Notes: a model not told the origin generated them from the sequence alone. Numbered from the stretch's first letter, positions 21,347 through 32,370 are shown. The stretch: 49,132 bases of DNA from Chara braunii (GCA_003427395.1 BFEA01000179.1:338436-387567), one strand, 5' to 3'. A program made the numbers and translations.

Positions 21347-22500
21347 TGCAAGGGACCTGACTGTCACTGCTTGCTGGAGTGTATCACCTCGCACGCATAC
21401 ATGTCATCACCCAGATAAGAAAGCTTTACACAAAGCCATAGTACAGATGAGACAGGAACCAGATAGCGCAGCTTGTATTATCAAATTCACATTAAACAAG
21501 AATATCTCAAGTTCAGAAGATCAGCGCCAACAGAATGTAAGTCTTCTTCCCTCATTCCTCATCTTAGAACCTGGCTCAGCCAGTGTCTCCTTCCGGATCA
21601 TAAGTATGGCGCAAACCAGTAAGTGTTCACCACATTCCACTTTGTAGCCTGCCTTCTCTCTCTTCTTGTCTTCTCTCTCAAGACCCCTTCGTGATTCCCT
21701 ACTCTCATTATGCATGCACACTCCTTGTCCTTGAGGATCTACTCTGAATGCCTCCCGCTGATAACCTATTACTAACCTTTTACTACTGCTAACTTGGGCT
21801 GGCGCGGCTATGGCTTCCCTGCAGCCAGCGCCCTGTTCTCCTTCCTCTGGCGCAGCTCCTCCTTTAGCCAGCGCTCCTCCCTGCACCTTAGCGCACAAGT
21901 GCCTCAGCACTTCCACGCATCAATGCCCATGGGAATCTGCCTTGTGGGGAGGCTATCTCGTTTCTTATAGTGTTGGCCTCCCCTGGCGAGGTCTGAATTC
22001 AGTCTTTGTTGGTCCTTTTTCCCAGTCCCAGCCTCTGTGCTGTGTGCCACAGTTCCTTTTCCTCAGGGTCCACTGCTGCTGCAGCCCTCAGGCCGCAATT
22101 TCAGACTTCCAACCTGAATCTGGACTTCCCCTTTGACTGGAATCCTGACTGGGACTCAACCTTTTGACTTCCTTTTGAAAGGACACACCTACTATACGTA
22201 CAGACACACATACTGCACGAACAGACACACACACTGCACGTACAGACACATCTCTTGCCTGAACAGACATGACCTGCACACCCCCTGGATGAACAGATGT
22301 GACTCCCAAATCCAAATATTGCAACTGTTCGTCCAGGGGCACAATTGCGACCTTTGACATTGGCTTTTACTTACCTAGGATGTGACTTTTGACCCAGAGA
22401 ACATGTCCTTTGATCTGCTTTCACGAGTTGGGCTCTGGGCGAGTGACCCCACTAGGCTGCATTCGTCAAATAGGGTCTGAATCGGGTAAAGGCCCTTTTA
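21347..22500 (-). repeat. 5' LTR of element 1
   Basis: Partner of 13,394-14,545. On the coding strand it begins near TAAAAGGGCC and ends CCTTGCA. Divergence between the two LTRs is low compared with the damage in the coding region, so the element is younger than most others here. It should hold the promoter, but I could not pick a clear TATA box. Confidence 0.92.
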
Positions 22501-22718
22501 ATAAATGATATTATTTCAGTTATTTTGAACGATTCAGTTAGATGTAAATTCTTAATGTCCTGGTATTAGTTGAGTTATACTGTATTATTATCTTGATGTT
22601 CATCGACTCTATCTATAGACATTGAAGTATTGTGTTAATAATTATTATCTTTCATGAATAATATTTTAATTATATACTTTATCTTGAACTTCGAGGTATC
22701 CTTGGAGTTATAATTTTA
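22501..22718. other. AT-rich flank of element 1, no gene
   Basis: Composed largely of ATTATT and TTAATTAT-like words. Composition resembles 13,280-13,393 on the other side of element 1, so the two were probably contiguous before insertion. Confidence 0.5.
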
Positions 22719-23756
22719 GTGGATCGGAATAGCAATTCCTTCCTTGCAAGTATCATGCCATGGCTCCCGAGCTCACGCGACTCTAGCACACCGGCTGGAT
22801 GTGCAGCCACGGCGTTCCTGAGTACATCGTCAACGACCGCAACACTCGTTTCATATCGGCATTTTGGACTTCCCTCATTAAGGGATCCGACACCGAAACA
22901 AAACCGAATTCCGCTCGACATCCACAAACGGACGGGCAAACAAAGAGGGGACACCAAACTGCTCAAATGATGTTCCATACGCTCATCCATCCGGACCAAA
23001 GGGATTGAGTGGACCGCCTTCCCGACATCGAATTCTCCTACAACACTTCGTTGCATCCAACGACCGACGTGATTCCATCCGAGTTGCACCATGGTGGCCA
23101 GAGAGGCCTTACGTCCACGGTCTAACGACATTGACACCCCTTGCTCTCCCGCCACCGTTCGGTAGTACCGGGATTTGCCGGCCCAAGCCTGCGCAAACAT
23201 GCAAAGGCTGAAGTCCGCATGCAGCAGCAAGCCAATTGGTCCTAACCGTGTCGGTAACCTTGTTTGGGTCTCCGCAAAAGAGTTTGTGCTCGAGCAAGAC
23301 ATTTCGCACAAGCTACTCCCCAAGTGGTTCGGACCATGGACCGTCACATCAGACACGAGCGACGAGCCCAATGGCCCATCCTTTCTGATCGACATCCCGC
23401 CTCATCTAGCGGTCCACCCGGTCTTCCACGCCTTCAAGATGGACACCAGCCAAGAGCGACGACTTCCCGAGCCGACGATCGCAGGACCCTCCTTCCATGG
23501 ATGGTCATCAGGAGATCGATCGTGTCGTCATGTACCACAAGTACAGCAACAAGCCGATGCAGTACAAGGTCACATTTAAGGGGTGCGACGGCAACGACAC
23601 ACAATGGATTTCGCAAACAGACTTGCAAGCTTCCACACCGCTGATCTACCCCCACTACGAGCGACAACGACTAGCCAAGGAAGCTTCACAGCCTGCCCCT
23701 TCCACCCGGGCTACCGTCCCTCCCTCCGATAAGCAGCTTCACCCTTGTCCGTAAAC
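22719..23756 (+). pseudogene. Integrase C-terminal half with chromodomain, element B'
   Basis: 5'-truncated pol of a chromovirus. It begins inside the integrase core (VDRNS..., then FLPCKYHAMAPELTRL in another frame) and continues HGVPEYIVNDRNTRFISAFW and SARHPQTDGQTKRGHQ (second Asp in VNDRN; the catalytic Glu of the usual GQTER is Lys here). After a TGA at about 23,006 and a frameshift come VGNLVWVSAKEFVLEQD (GPY/F module), VHPVFHAFKM and a chromodomain (EIDRVVMYHKYSNK, YKVTFKGCDG) ending at 23,756. LTR B' follows 15 bp later. Close relatives are element G at the window end and probably element B. The Glu-to-Lys change alone would kill the enzyme. Confidence 0.85.
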
Positions 23757-24125
23757 TCGATCTGCATTCAGTGTTCCATACGGGCCCTACCAGCCCCAAC
23801 CAGGTAGGACTAGGTCTTGGTTAGGGGCCATTTAGGTCTAGATAGGCCCTGTGGCGTTTCAGCCCAATGTAGGGCCCATAGGTCCGTAGGCCTAGTTAGG
23901 CCAGGTTAGGAGGACAGGCCCCGTTGCACGTTTTGGCGCCAGACCCTAGTAGCAGCGTCGTTTCGTTAGGCGCTGGCCGTTGAGGCCCAGCCTCAGTTTG
24001 GGCGCCAGGATTCGATTCGAGGCACTCCTGAGGCCGGATCAGCGCTACTTATCACTGGTCAGCCTCAGTTTCAGCAGCCATTTGTGGAGGTACTCCCTAG
24101 CGGTAGCGGTAGTCGACGATAGGAT

Positions 24126-24503
24126 GGGCGCTGCGTTAGGACTTCGGCCACGAGTCAGCGCTGCAGCCTACTGCAGCGGAGGATGGAGGGAGACTGGCTT
24201 TGGCAGAGGCCAAGGAGACTCACCTAACGACTTTATAGTGACGCCATCGCTCCAGCTTCGTCTTCAGTTGGTCCATACCTGCATCAAGGCGACACCTTTT
24301 CACAGGTTAGTGCTGGGCGCTGCGTTAGGACTTCCGCCACGAGTCAGCGCTGCAGCCTACTGCAGTGGAGGTTGGAGGGAGACTGGCTTTGGCGGAGGCC
24401 AAGGAGACTCACCTAACAACTTATTAGTGACGCCATCGCTCCAGCTTAGTCTTCAGTTGGTCCATACCTGCATCAAGGCGACACCTTTCCACAGGTTAGT
24501 GCC
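24126..24503. repeat. 189-bp tandem duplication inside LTR B'
   Basis: The block starting GGGCGCTGCGTTAGGACTTC (24,126-24,314) is repeated at 24,315-24,503 with few substitutions. The length is a multiple of three and one frame (23,980-24,633) stays open across it, probably by chance. LTR B has a single copy. Confidence 0.9.
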
Positions 24504-24507
24504 TGGT

Positions 24508-24522
24508 ACACACACACACACG

Positions 24523-24571
<49 letters not shown>

Positions 24572-24706
24572 TCTCCTTCTTCTTTCCCTACCCCTCCAGC
24601 GCTCTGCCCCCTTTCTCCTTCGCCAGACTATGAGAGAGAGAGAGAGATCTTCTCCTTCTTCCTCCCCTACCCCTCCAGCACTCTGCCCCCTTTCTCCTTC
24701 GTCAGA

Positions 24707-24757
<51 letters not shown>
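24508..24757. repeat. (CA)n, (GA)n microsatellites with an ~80-bp duplicated spacer
   Basis: (CA)n at 24,508-24,533, (GA)n at 24,533-24,568, 24,631-24,646 and 24,711-24,757. Between them the pyrimidine-rich block TCTTCTCCTTCTTC...CAGACTAT occurs twice (from about 24,568 and about 24,647). The GA tract is also present, shorter, in LTR B. Confidence 0.9.
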
Positions 24758-24760
<3 letters not shown>

Positions 24761-25110
24761 CGCAATTGGGATTCAGACTTGAAACTTGAACAAAGCCATT
24801 GTGGGGGACTACTGTTGGGATCGGTATCGATGACACGCTGGGTTGACGACATCTCCCCTCCTCTTCCCCCTCTTCGTCTCTCCTACCTCATCCGTGTACG
24901 CATCGGGCCTGGAGCCCTCGTCTATGTGTACTGGCGCCAGGCCACTCACACCGTGTGATGATGACGATGATGATGATGTTCAGTCTGTGTCACGACATTG
25001 ACTGGGTCTGATTATTGGTATTTCAGCCTTCCGCTGTGCTATCATTGCTCCATATTTGAGAGGTCGGTTCTTGGTTCTGGTCTGCGCCATTCTGGCATGC
25101 CACAGCTGAA

Positions 25111-25141
<31 letters not shown>

Positions 25142-25149
25142 CCACACAC

Positions 25150-25206
<57 letters not shown>

Positions 25207-25209
25207 ACA
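25111..25209. repeat. (CT)n(CA)n compound microsatellite
   Basis: CT repeats at 25,111-25,129 pass into CA repeats to 25,209 with rare interruptions (CCCAC, CACGCAC). It directly flanks LTR B'. Confidence 0.95.
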
Positions 25210-26130
25210 CATTCATTCTCTTGTTTTGTTGAAAAAGGGCGATGACCTTGAGATATCATCTCTGAACTGACCGGCCCCAGATAGATTCAGAGTTATTTTC
25301 ACTTATCTGATTACATCCAGATCCGGGCTGGACCTGCATTTCCACAGTTCGTTGTGTACCAACTGAGATAGGCCAGCCGGTCGTGCACATTCATTCTGTT
25401 TCACCCTCACCTCTATCTTTCTCTCGCAAAGGGAACATCAGCAAACTTGCGGATGATGGACCACTGAACAAGACGAATAAACAATCTTGAACCAATCCAG
25501 CCAGGGGAAGGTAGCCACTGCGAAACGTCAGGAAGGAGACGCATCGGTTGTTACTCCTTCTGGCTTCGGGGTATCCTTTGCGACACATGGTTTCAGCTGG
25601 AGAAAGTACACACAGACACACATGCACAGGACATAATTTTACAGGGGGTAAATGGGGCGTTGCTTGTTAACACAAGGCAGGCCTGTGCCTCCTGAGTTAC
25701 ACTGAATGACTCGGGAGGGAGGTATCTGATATACTGCAAAAAATGCAAATTCCAGAAAATGTAATTTACAGAAACAGACATCACTGCCACATTAAGTTAA
25801 CACAAAAAATTCGAATGGAAACAAATTTAAGACATAAACTTGCATGCAAATCCATAGACACATTGCAAAACAACAAAACACTTAAACTGCAAGCTTTGGT
25901 TGCACTTTTTCAGTGTCCTCTGAACTATGTTCACAATGTGCCACTCTTGACTCACAGGAGGTTTACCTGCCTGTAGGCGCTGGAAACAATGGCGTCCACT
26001 GTGAAAGGATTCATGCTGCAGACACCCAGTCCTGGTCCACGAGCCCCGAAGTGTCCCAGTCCCAGGTTGTCCTGGTAGGATACGCCGCAGGGTCCGTAGG
26101 CTGAAGCGTATTTGGTCGGTAGATGTCAGT
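25210..26130. other. About 0.9 kb without recognised features
   Basis: Mixed-composition sequence. Short ORFs on both strands have no family signature. Some of its right part may belong to the LTR of element C, whose start I could not find. Confidence 0.4.
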
Positions 26131-26380
26131 ACCGAAAAGTCATAGGTCATAGGTCAGTACTGTCCACAGAGATGTCCAGTCCAGTCCAACAGTCCCAAGT
26201 CCAACTGAAAGGTCATAGGTCATAGGTCATAGGTCAGTACCGCCGCAGAGATGTCCAGTCCAGTCCAACAGTCCCAAGTCCAATACTGAAAAGTCGTAGG
26301 TCAGTAGAAGTCCGTCCGGTACCCACAAGGAAAGTCCAGAGATGTCCAGTCCAGTCAAACAGTCCCAAGTCCAATTTTGC
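26131..26380. repeat. Complex tandem repeat (CAGAGATGTCCAGTCC and GGTCATA words)
   Basis: CAGAGATGTCCAGTCCAGTC followed by AACAGTCCCAAGTCCAA starts at 26,167, 26,246 and 26,337, separated by variable runs of GGTCATA (three in a row at 26,211-26,235). Spacing is 79 and 91 bp. It may lie in the U3 of the element C LTR. Confidence 0.85.
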
Positions 26381-26858
26381 AACATGTCCCAGAAAAAGTC
26401 CGGAAGGTGCAGCAGAGAGGCCGCGGCCAAACGGTACCGGTCTGAAGCAGGCGAAGCCAAGTCAAGTCCTATATTTAGCTGCTACAGTGCAGCGGCTCAT
26501 CACTTGTTCATTTGCAAGATGTGAAGCGCTGCTGGTGCTTGTGCGTTAATGCAACTTGGGCACTCCGCGCCGGGAGGACGAAGAAGGTGCCTGGTCTCTC
26601 CATAGCTACGGTAGTAGAAGGGGATCAGCGGCCACAGCCTGAGTGGGTGTATACAGGGTGACGATCTAGGAACAGACAGAGAGAGGTAGAGTGAGGCAGA
26701 GCCACTGGAGACAAACACTTCGTGTATATTGATAATAATTTTGGAGACGACATCTTCATGTGTTGATTGTATCTCGGTTTGGCTCTCACACATGGACTCT
26801 CATGTGAATGTTCATTGATGTATCGGGTGGAACTTGACGAGTACTTGGTTCATTTCAC

Positions 26859-26870
26859 TGGTATCAGAGC
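26859..26870 (+). promoter_or_regulatory. Primer-binding site, tRNA-iMet type (element C)
   Basis: TGGTATCAGAGC is a perfect consensus match, one base after a CA dinucleotide that should be the LTR end (26,856-26,857). The upstream LTR is therefore within roughly 25,900-26,857, start not resolved. Downstream lie the leader and gag of element C in the same orientation. Confidence 0.85.
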
Positions 26871-27893
26871 TGGTTCCCACTGCATCCACATGGAGTGAGG
26901 TGCTGGCACAGAAGAAGGAGGGCGGGCGATTAAAAAAAAAAAAAAAAAAAGAGATTTGCGTTTGAATGGAAGTTGAGGGCCGAAGTAGAGTGTACCTGCG
27001 ATTGTGGAGCCTCACCGGTGGAGCGTTGAAGACCCAGTGAAGTGCTTCCTGCCCTGGCCCTTGTCGTTTTTGCAAATTGTTTGTTGTGTATGGTACCTTC
27101 CCACAAATTTTCCTGGAGACCTCTGCTGCAAGTCCATTTTTGTTGATGTCCTCTCGTCATTTGCGTCAGCAGTCGCACTTTAAATCAATTTCATCTGCCT
27201 GTTGATTGGCGAGTCAGAGACTGATCTCTCCTGGAGGAAAGGCTCCTCCCCCTTCTGGGGAATGTGGTTAGGGTCGCTTGCCTACCTGGGGGCATAGGTA
27301 CCCTGTAGGTCGGTCCAGGGTAGGGACTCGCCAGCTGGATGCATCTTTAGGCAAAGTAAGAGGGATGGGCAAGAGCGGCAGGCGCTCGTAAAACAACCTG
27401 TCTATCCGTAAAACCGGTACTGACCGGCGTGCGACTGAAAGCTGACAAGATGCAGTGGGGAGTTCTAGAGGTCTGATAGAGATTTGGCAGCTGGGTACCG
27501 CGCAGGCAAAGTGGGGGTGAGACGTAAGGTCAACCAGGGAAGGAGGCCAGGGAGATCCACCAAGGACCGGTACTGACCAGCTGGCAGCCCATCTGGTGGT
27601 AGTTATACTCGAACCCTGTCGCGCACAGCGAGGAATCTGTCAGTGTGGAGAGCAATCCTTCAGAATGGAGGACACGGCGTCCTGTTTGCATCGTTAAAGA
27701 ATTCCTGAGGTCTGTGCTAGCTGACCTTAAACTGCTAGTGGTCCACCAGCTGTTAGGAGAGCAGGAAGTGGGAAGGGAAGCAAATGAGTGAGACCCTGAT
27801 TTAGGTTAGGATTAGTATAAGTGTTGGAGACTGTTGAGTTTTGAGGAGTAGGTCTACGTGGTGAGGAGTCAAATTACCTGGCTGACTCTCGCC
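26871..27893 (+). other. 5' leader of element C
   Basis: About 1 kb between PBS and gag, similar in size to the element 1 leader. It includes an A19 tract (about 26,933-26,950) and CGTCCTGTTTG followed by GTTAAAGAATTCCTGAGG (27,693-27,710), which is shared with element A (3,141-3,173) and with A'. No coding sequence recognised. Confidence 0.6.
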
Positions 27894-28538
27894 ATGGACG
27901 ACTACCCGATGTTCGGCTTCTTGGCCCTGTCCCTTATATGGGGCCCCATACTCCGTTTTCTCTTTCCACTGGGGTTCGCCCAGACCTTTCGCATGCATGT
28001 CGTGAGTCGATCCGGGGCGTCCACCCGGCCTTATACTGCTGAACAGCAGGCCGAAATTGATAGGAGCTGGCGGAGGAGAAGGAAGAGGAGGAGAACGAGG
28101 TGCAAAGGAAGAAGGAAGAGGAGGAGAACGAGGTGCAAAGGAAGAAGAAAGAAGAGGAGAAAGAAAGACTGGAGAAGGAGAGAAGGGAATTGGAGGAGAA
28201 GCTGAAAATGCTGGAGAAACAGAAACAGCAGGTCGAAGTTGCAGAAGAAGAAGGAGAAGAAGAAGAGAGGTTGGACAACCCTAGGAACAGGGCTTGAGGA
28301 GGGCCAGCTGAAAGGGGGGAATCCAGCCAACTGCATCTCTACCCCGTTGATACCCATACATGGATGGAGAAGTTTGGGTTTCGAAAGGATGAATGGGCGG
28401 AAGAGTCGGAAGCGTAAAGGACAGAGTTCATAGCAAAGTTGTGGAGGATGAAGCTGAGAAGGCATTGGTGATACAAGAGAGAGAACTCGAAATGCGTCAG
28501 CGACTTCTGGTGAAGACAAGGGTAGATGTGGCATACTC
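27894..28538 (+). pseudogene. gag N-terminus of element C, truncated by element B
   Basis: ATG 27,894 opens MDDYPMFGFLALSLIWGP and FPLGFAQ, closely paralleling the element 1 gag start (MNDFPVQGLMALSV, FPLGFG). Next comes a TAEQQAEIDR segment (element 1: TPAEQAEINR), then after a frameshift near 28,070 a Glu/Lys coiled coil with a short internal duplication (EEEENEVQRKK twice) and, in another frame, AERGESSQ, also present in element 1. The capsid-like core and knuckle are missing, because LTR B starts at 28,539. The hydrophobic N-terminal segment is unusual for gypsy gag and may interact with membranes or drive assembly; that is inference. Confidence 0.75.
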
Positions 28539-29712
28539 TGTACTACACGGGCCCAGCAGAGCCCAACAAGGTAGACTAAGGGTCAGTAGGTGTAGGGCCT
28601 ATTTCGTTTTCAGCCTAAAAGCCTGAAAACGAGGGCCTACAGGCCCTGTGTCGTGCCAGCCTGAAAGCCTGGAAACAAGGGCCTACAGGCCCTGTGTCGT
28701 TTCAGCCTAAAACGGGGCCCTCCAGACCCTGAGTCTTTTCAGCCTGAAACGGAGGGCCATTTCAGGCCCTCATAAGATCGACCTGCCCTGAAACTTAGGC
28801 ACCAGACCAGGGTTTTAGCACAGACCATTTTGGGCCTGTTTTCAAGACGACCTTTGGTTGAACTTCAACGCCAGGGTCTGGCACGTTTTGGCATTGGCAA
28901 GAGCAGCCTCCTGGACGGGACAGCACTATATAAGACTGGCCCGCCCTGCAGCCTGGGGGCAGTCAGGAGGCAGTTCATAGGAACTTCCCAGGCACTTCAT
29001 GTGCAGGAGGCAGGGGGTAGTCTTCAGGATTCGGCAGCAGCACTGTGGAGGAGTGCTGCAGGAGTAGTAGTAGCGTTAGCAGTAGTCTTCAGCGCTGGGC
29101 GCTAGTAGGAGCTAGAGTAGCATTGGAGAGAGAGAGAGAGAGATGGTTGGCGGAGGCCAGGGAGACTTACCTGTGGCGCCATAGCTCCAGCTTCGTCTTC
29201 GATGTACCTGCAACAAGGCGCCACCTTCACAGGTTAGTACCGGACTGAGAGAGAGAGAGAGAGAGAGTTCTTCTTCTCCCTCTTATAAGTCCACCATCCC
29301 TTCCTCACCCTCTCGCTACCTGACTTGTCAGTATCTGCAGACTACGAGAGAGAAGATTGACGACTTTGGGATTTGACGACAGTTGGATCCAGACTCATTG
29401 GGATTCAGACATTTGACGAAGGATTATTTGGGACTGTACCGAAGACGTGGTGTTGACAACATTCCCATCTTCCAGTCTTCTTCGTCTAACCCCCCTCTTC
29501 TTCGTCTGTGTATAGTTGGGGACTGGCTGGCGCATTCTTCCTGTGTGAGCGCCAGGCCCCTTCACAGCATGGAATGATGATGATGTATGTTTGGCCTGCA
29601 TGGCAATATTGATTGTTCGGATCATTGGTATTTAAGCCTTCCGCTGTGTTATCTTGTACTTTGTGAGAGAGGTCGGTCCTTGTTCTGGTCTGTACCGTTA
29701 CGGTATGCGACA
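28539..29712 (+). mobile_element. 5' LTR of element B
   Basis: Starts TGTACTACACGGGCCC within element C gag and ends GCGACA four bases before the PBS. It is homologous to LTR B'. A candidate TATA box, CTATATAAG, lies at about 28,924-28,932 in a region matching neither GA tract nor repeat. GA microsatellites sit at 29,130-29,148 and 29,247-29,266. Confidence 0.85.
28611..28780. repeat. 46-bp tandem repeat with palindromes in LTR B
   Basis: CAGCCT(A/G)AAAGCCTG-type units start at 28,611, 28,657, 28,703 and 28,740. The first two contain the perfect inverted repeat AGGGCCT-AC-AGGCCCT (28,632-28,647 and 28,678-28,693). Confidence 0.85.
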
Positions 29713-29715
29713 GTT

Positions 29716-29727
29716 TGGTATCGGAGC
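29716..29727 (+). promoter_or_regulatory. Primer-binding site, tRNA-iMet type (element B)
   Basis: TGGTATCGGAGC, three bases after the LTR B terminus. Perfect match to the R=G version of the consensus. Confidence 0.92.
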
Positions 29728-29891
29728 GGACCTCTCAATCAGAGGATCCGCCCAGTCAAGTAGCCAGCTTGCTTGATCTACTGATTGTTGAATGATTGAT
29801 TGAGTGATTGATCGATTGTGTACTAGTAAATCAAGTAGGACTTCGTCAAATCTCTGCAAAAAAAAAAATTCTTCTTTCTCGCAACAAATAC

Positions 29892-30095
29892 CTGAAAATT
29901 TCTGATAGTAGCATTTCGTTTTATCTGTTTTGTGATATTAGCATTTCGTCTTATCTGAAAATTTCTGATATTAGCATTTCGTTTTCACGCAACAAATATC
30001 TGAAAATTTCTGATAATAGCATTTCGTTTCTCTGATATTAGCACCCGAAAATTTCTGATATTATAGCCGAAAATTTCTGGTGTTAGCATCTCGTT
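29892..30095. repeat. Degenerate ~30-60-bp tandem repeat (CTGAAAATTTCTGATATTAGC)n
   Basis: GAAAATTTCTGAT with a following TAGCATTTCGTTT recurs at about 29,893, 29,956, 30,001, 30,047 and 30,069 in the AT-rich leader of element B. Copies are partly truncated relative to one another. Confidence 0.8.
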
Positions 30096-30460
30096 TTTCT
30101 GGGCATACAGGTTAACAAGCGAGGTGGTCATATTCTCGGAAACTGGATTTATTCTTTCTGAAAATCGAATATCTATCCAATGTTCGCACAATTTTATTTT
30201 CACAAAAAGTTTTTTCTAAAAACGAAATTTTGCAAAGCCTTGCCTAGATCTTACTCTTAGCACTCCTCCGTAAAATGCCTCACTGATAGCAGATCAACAG
30301 ATATACCAAAAAAAAAAGAAAAAGGGGCGTGATTCTCTTCTTTTATTTTTTTATTTTTATTTTGTTGACTAGGACCAGGAGGAAAGTACAGTTTGGTTGG
30401 TTACCTTCCTGCGTTTCCCCTCCCACCCAACCCTTTTTGCCTGCATTCCCGTTTTGGTAA

Positions 30461-30563
30461 GTGCCACGTCAGCAGTGCCATGACCGCAGCAGTGCCACGA
30501 CAGCAGTGCCACATCAGCAGTACCACGACAGAAGCAGGGCCACGTCAGCAGTACCTCGTCAGC
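30461..30563. repeat. ~14-17-bp minisatellite (GTGCCACGTCAGCA)n
   Basis: Seven imperfect copies, two of which read GCCACGTCAGCA. The ACGT core within CCACGTCA is a known binding motif of plant bZIP factors. It lies in the leader of element B just upstream of gag, so a downstream regulatory role is conceivable. Confidence 0.8.
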
Positions 30564-30589
30564 CTACACCGTATAGCTAACTGCAGCTT

Positions 30590-32370
30590 ATGCTCCGACG
30601 CAGCAAACACATCGCAGCACGTGAAGGGCGGGCAGCAGCAGCAGAACAGCAGCTACCCCTGCCCCACTCCTCTGCAATGGATGCTCAGGGCAACCCCACG
30701 GTGGACAATGCCGCATCCAGCAGTCCACGCGAGGCGTGCAGCTCGAACCCCCTGGTCCCACAGGTCCAGCAGGTCGGTTCCACTGCGACACGTGCAGGAG
30801 CCCTCGATGCGGCGCCAGTACGGCAGCAAGGAGACCCCATGATAGCCTCCCTAGCCCGCCTGGACACCTACATGCAACAAGTAGGAGAGGAACAGCAACG
30901 CGAGGCGGCAGCCGAAACGGCACGCCTCAACGCCATTGCACGTGACGCGGAGCAACACGGCCAGCAGCACGATGAAGCAGCTGCCAACCATAACAAAGCT
31001 CGAAAAGATGCTGCATCTGTCCTCATGCAGCAGGAAGCCGCTCATACCGCCGCACTGCCAAGCATGGAATGTTGATCCGCCGGAGACGACGGAACAATTG
31101 CGGAGGAGCAGACCAAGTCAACCCTCGCCAACATGATGCACCAAGTCATCCTCACTTGTAATTGGCAACAAGTGGAGCTAGCTCGGCAGGCACGTACCAT
31201 TGCTGAGTGTGAGGAGACTCTCGAGAGCCTCCATGCCCGCCTTGACGTGCTGGAGAAAGATGACGTGCCGCACAGGCACACGGCATCGTCAAGCATTGAT
31301 CCATCGATCCGCGAGCTGGGAGAACAAATGGATCGTCTAGTGGCGCTCGTCGGAAATTTGAACAGTTTCCGACAACCGGCTGCCATCAGCCAGCAAATAG
31401 CCGCCCTACAAGCGGATCTGCGTCAGCTGCAGCAGCAACCAACTGGGACCTGGAACAACCTGACGTCTAAACAAATCAAGACGCCGAAGTTCAGCATCGA
31501 CAGATTTGATGACTACCACAAGGCGGACCCCATAAGTTGGTGGCAAGGGTTCACCAACGAGCTCTCCATCCACTTGGTCCCGCCAGAGTCGAAGATCTCA
31601 GCGCTTTACCTCTGCAGCACCGGTGCCAGCCAAGTGTGGCTCAACCACCTGGCTCAAACCGAAGGCGTCGATATCGCTAAGCTCTACACCAAGATCACTT
31701 GGGAGGCCATGACCGAGAAGTGGCGGAAACACTTCATCGTCGACGACGCCCAAGGCAAAGGCGTGAACCGGATCTTCAGCATGCACCAAGGCAGCCAGCC
31801 AACACGCAAATGGCTAACCGAATGGCAGAAACTCATGACGATTCCGAATCTGGACATACCGTTCGTACATCTTTGTCGCGAATTCTTCCAGCGGTCGGTT
31901 GACGCGTTGAGCACGACCCTTGGGGAACGTAGCTTGTACGCTGACTTTGACCAGATCGTGGATAAGGCGCGCAAAGTCATCCAAACAAATCGGTGGGCCG
32001 CAACGAGCGGCGAAGCCAACCAAATTTTGTGGAAAAAGGCAAAGGCCCCCGTCCACAGCAAGTTGCTGTTGTCCAATATAATGGACAAGAGGACGACCAG
32101 GGGCTGACTCACGAGTCTAGTGAAGGAGACAGAATCAACGCCCTTCCGCCACGACGCAACAACAAGAAGAAAAAGGCGAAATCTGCATCAACAACGGAAG
32201 TCAGACAATCGAACGAGCCATGGAAGAAGTTCAGCCTCACGGAGGAGCAATACAAGCTCCGCCAGAGGTGGAACAATTGCTACTGGTGCAACAGCACCAA
32301 GCACACGACGTCGCAATACCCTGACAAAGGCAAAGAAGACGTTCGTCCACGGCAAAGCTCGAAAAACTGA
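30590..32370 (+). pseudogene. gag of element B
   Basis: Capsid/nucleocapsid precursor. The frame from about 30,590 has a Gln/Ala-rich helix (DTYMQQVGEEQQREAAAET), a TGA at 31,073-31,075, then continues in the same phase (EEQTKSTLANMMH) to a coiled coil (CEETLESLHARLDVLEKDD) and the gag core (TPKFSIDRFDDYHKADPISWW, LWLNHL-type ASQVWLNHLAQ, CREFFQRSV). A frameshift near 32,015-32,050 moves to the frame holding GPRPQQVAVVQYNGQ, the NEPWKKFSLTEEQY segment (resembling EPWKKLGITEKVW in element 1) and a zinc knuckle at 32,278-32,319, CYWCNSTKHTTSQY, in which the last Cys is Tyr. The stop is at 32,370. The likely start is at or before ATG 30,678, because the track opens without a clear Met context. 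Confidence 0.82.

Larger units (their letters stand above)
13394..22500 (-). mobile_element. Structurally complete chromovirus-type Ty3/gypsy retrotransposon (element 1)
   Basis: A 9.1-kb element on the minus strand with two near-identical LTRs (13,394-14,545 and 21,347-22,500), PBS at 21,332-21,343, and internal order gag, protease, RT, RNase H, integrase, chromodomain, the Ty3/gypsy order. A chromodomain at the integrase C-terminus places it with chromoviruses, which insert into marked chromatin. All genes carry stops or frameshifts, so it is non-autonomous now. No target-site duplication is evident (left flank ...ATCAT, right flank ATAAA...), which may reflect decay or recombination between copies. 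It sits inside AT-rich sequence next to LTR E. Confidence 0.9.
23772..25104 (+). mobile_element. 3' LTR of element B'
   Basis: Starts TGTTCCATACGGGCCC just after the integrase stop and ends GCCACA. It aligns with the 5' LTR of element B (28,539-29,712) through GGGCCC, CATAGCTCCAGCTTCGTCTT-like, CAAGGCG(A/C)CACCTT, CACAGGTTAGT, the GA repeats, GCGCCAGGCC and CCTTCCGCTGTG blocks. It is 1,333 bp against 1,174 bp because of an internal 189-bp duplication. Divergence from LTR B is substantial, so these are probably different insertions. Confidence 0.8.

Noticed and set aside
24755-26960. GAGATTTGCG at 24,757 and after the poly(A) at 26,951 as a target duplication of a 2.2-kb insertion
   Set aside because: Sequence right of 24,766 continues as LTR B' homologous to LTR B, so no insertion can start there. 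The 10-mer match is coincidental.
28057-28433. Arg/Lys/Glu-rich proteins on either strand as genes
   Set aside because: Frames over the coiled-coil part of element C gag; the minus-strand Ser/Phe-rich versions are shadows.
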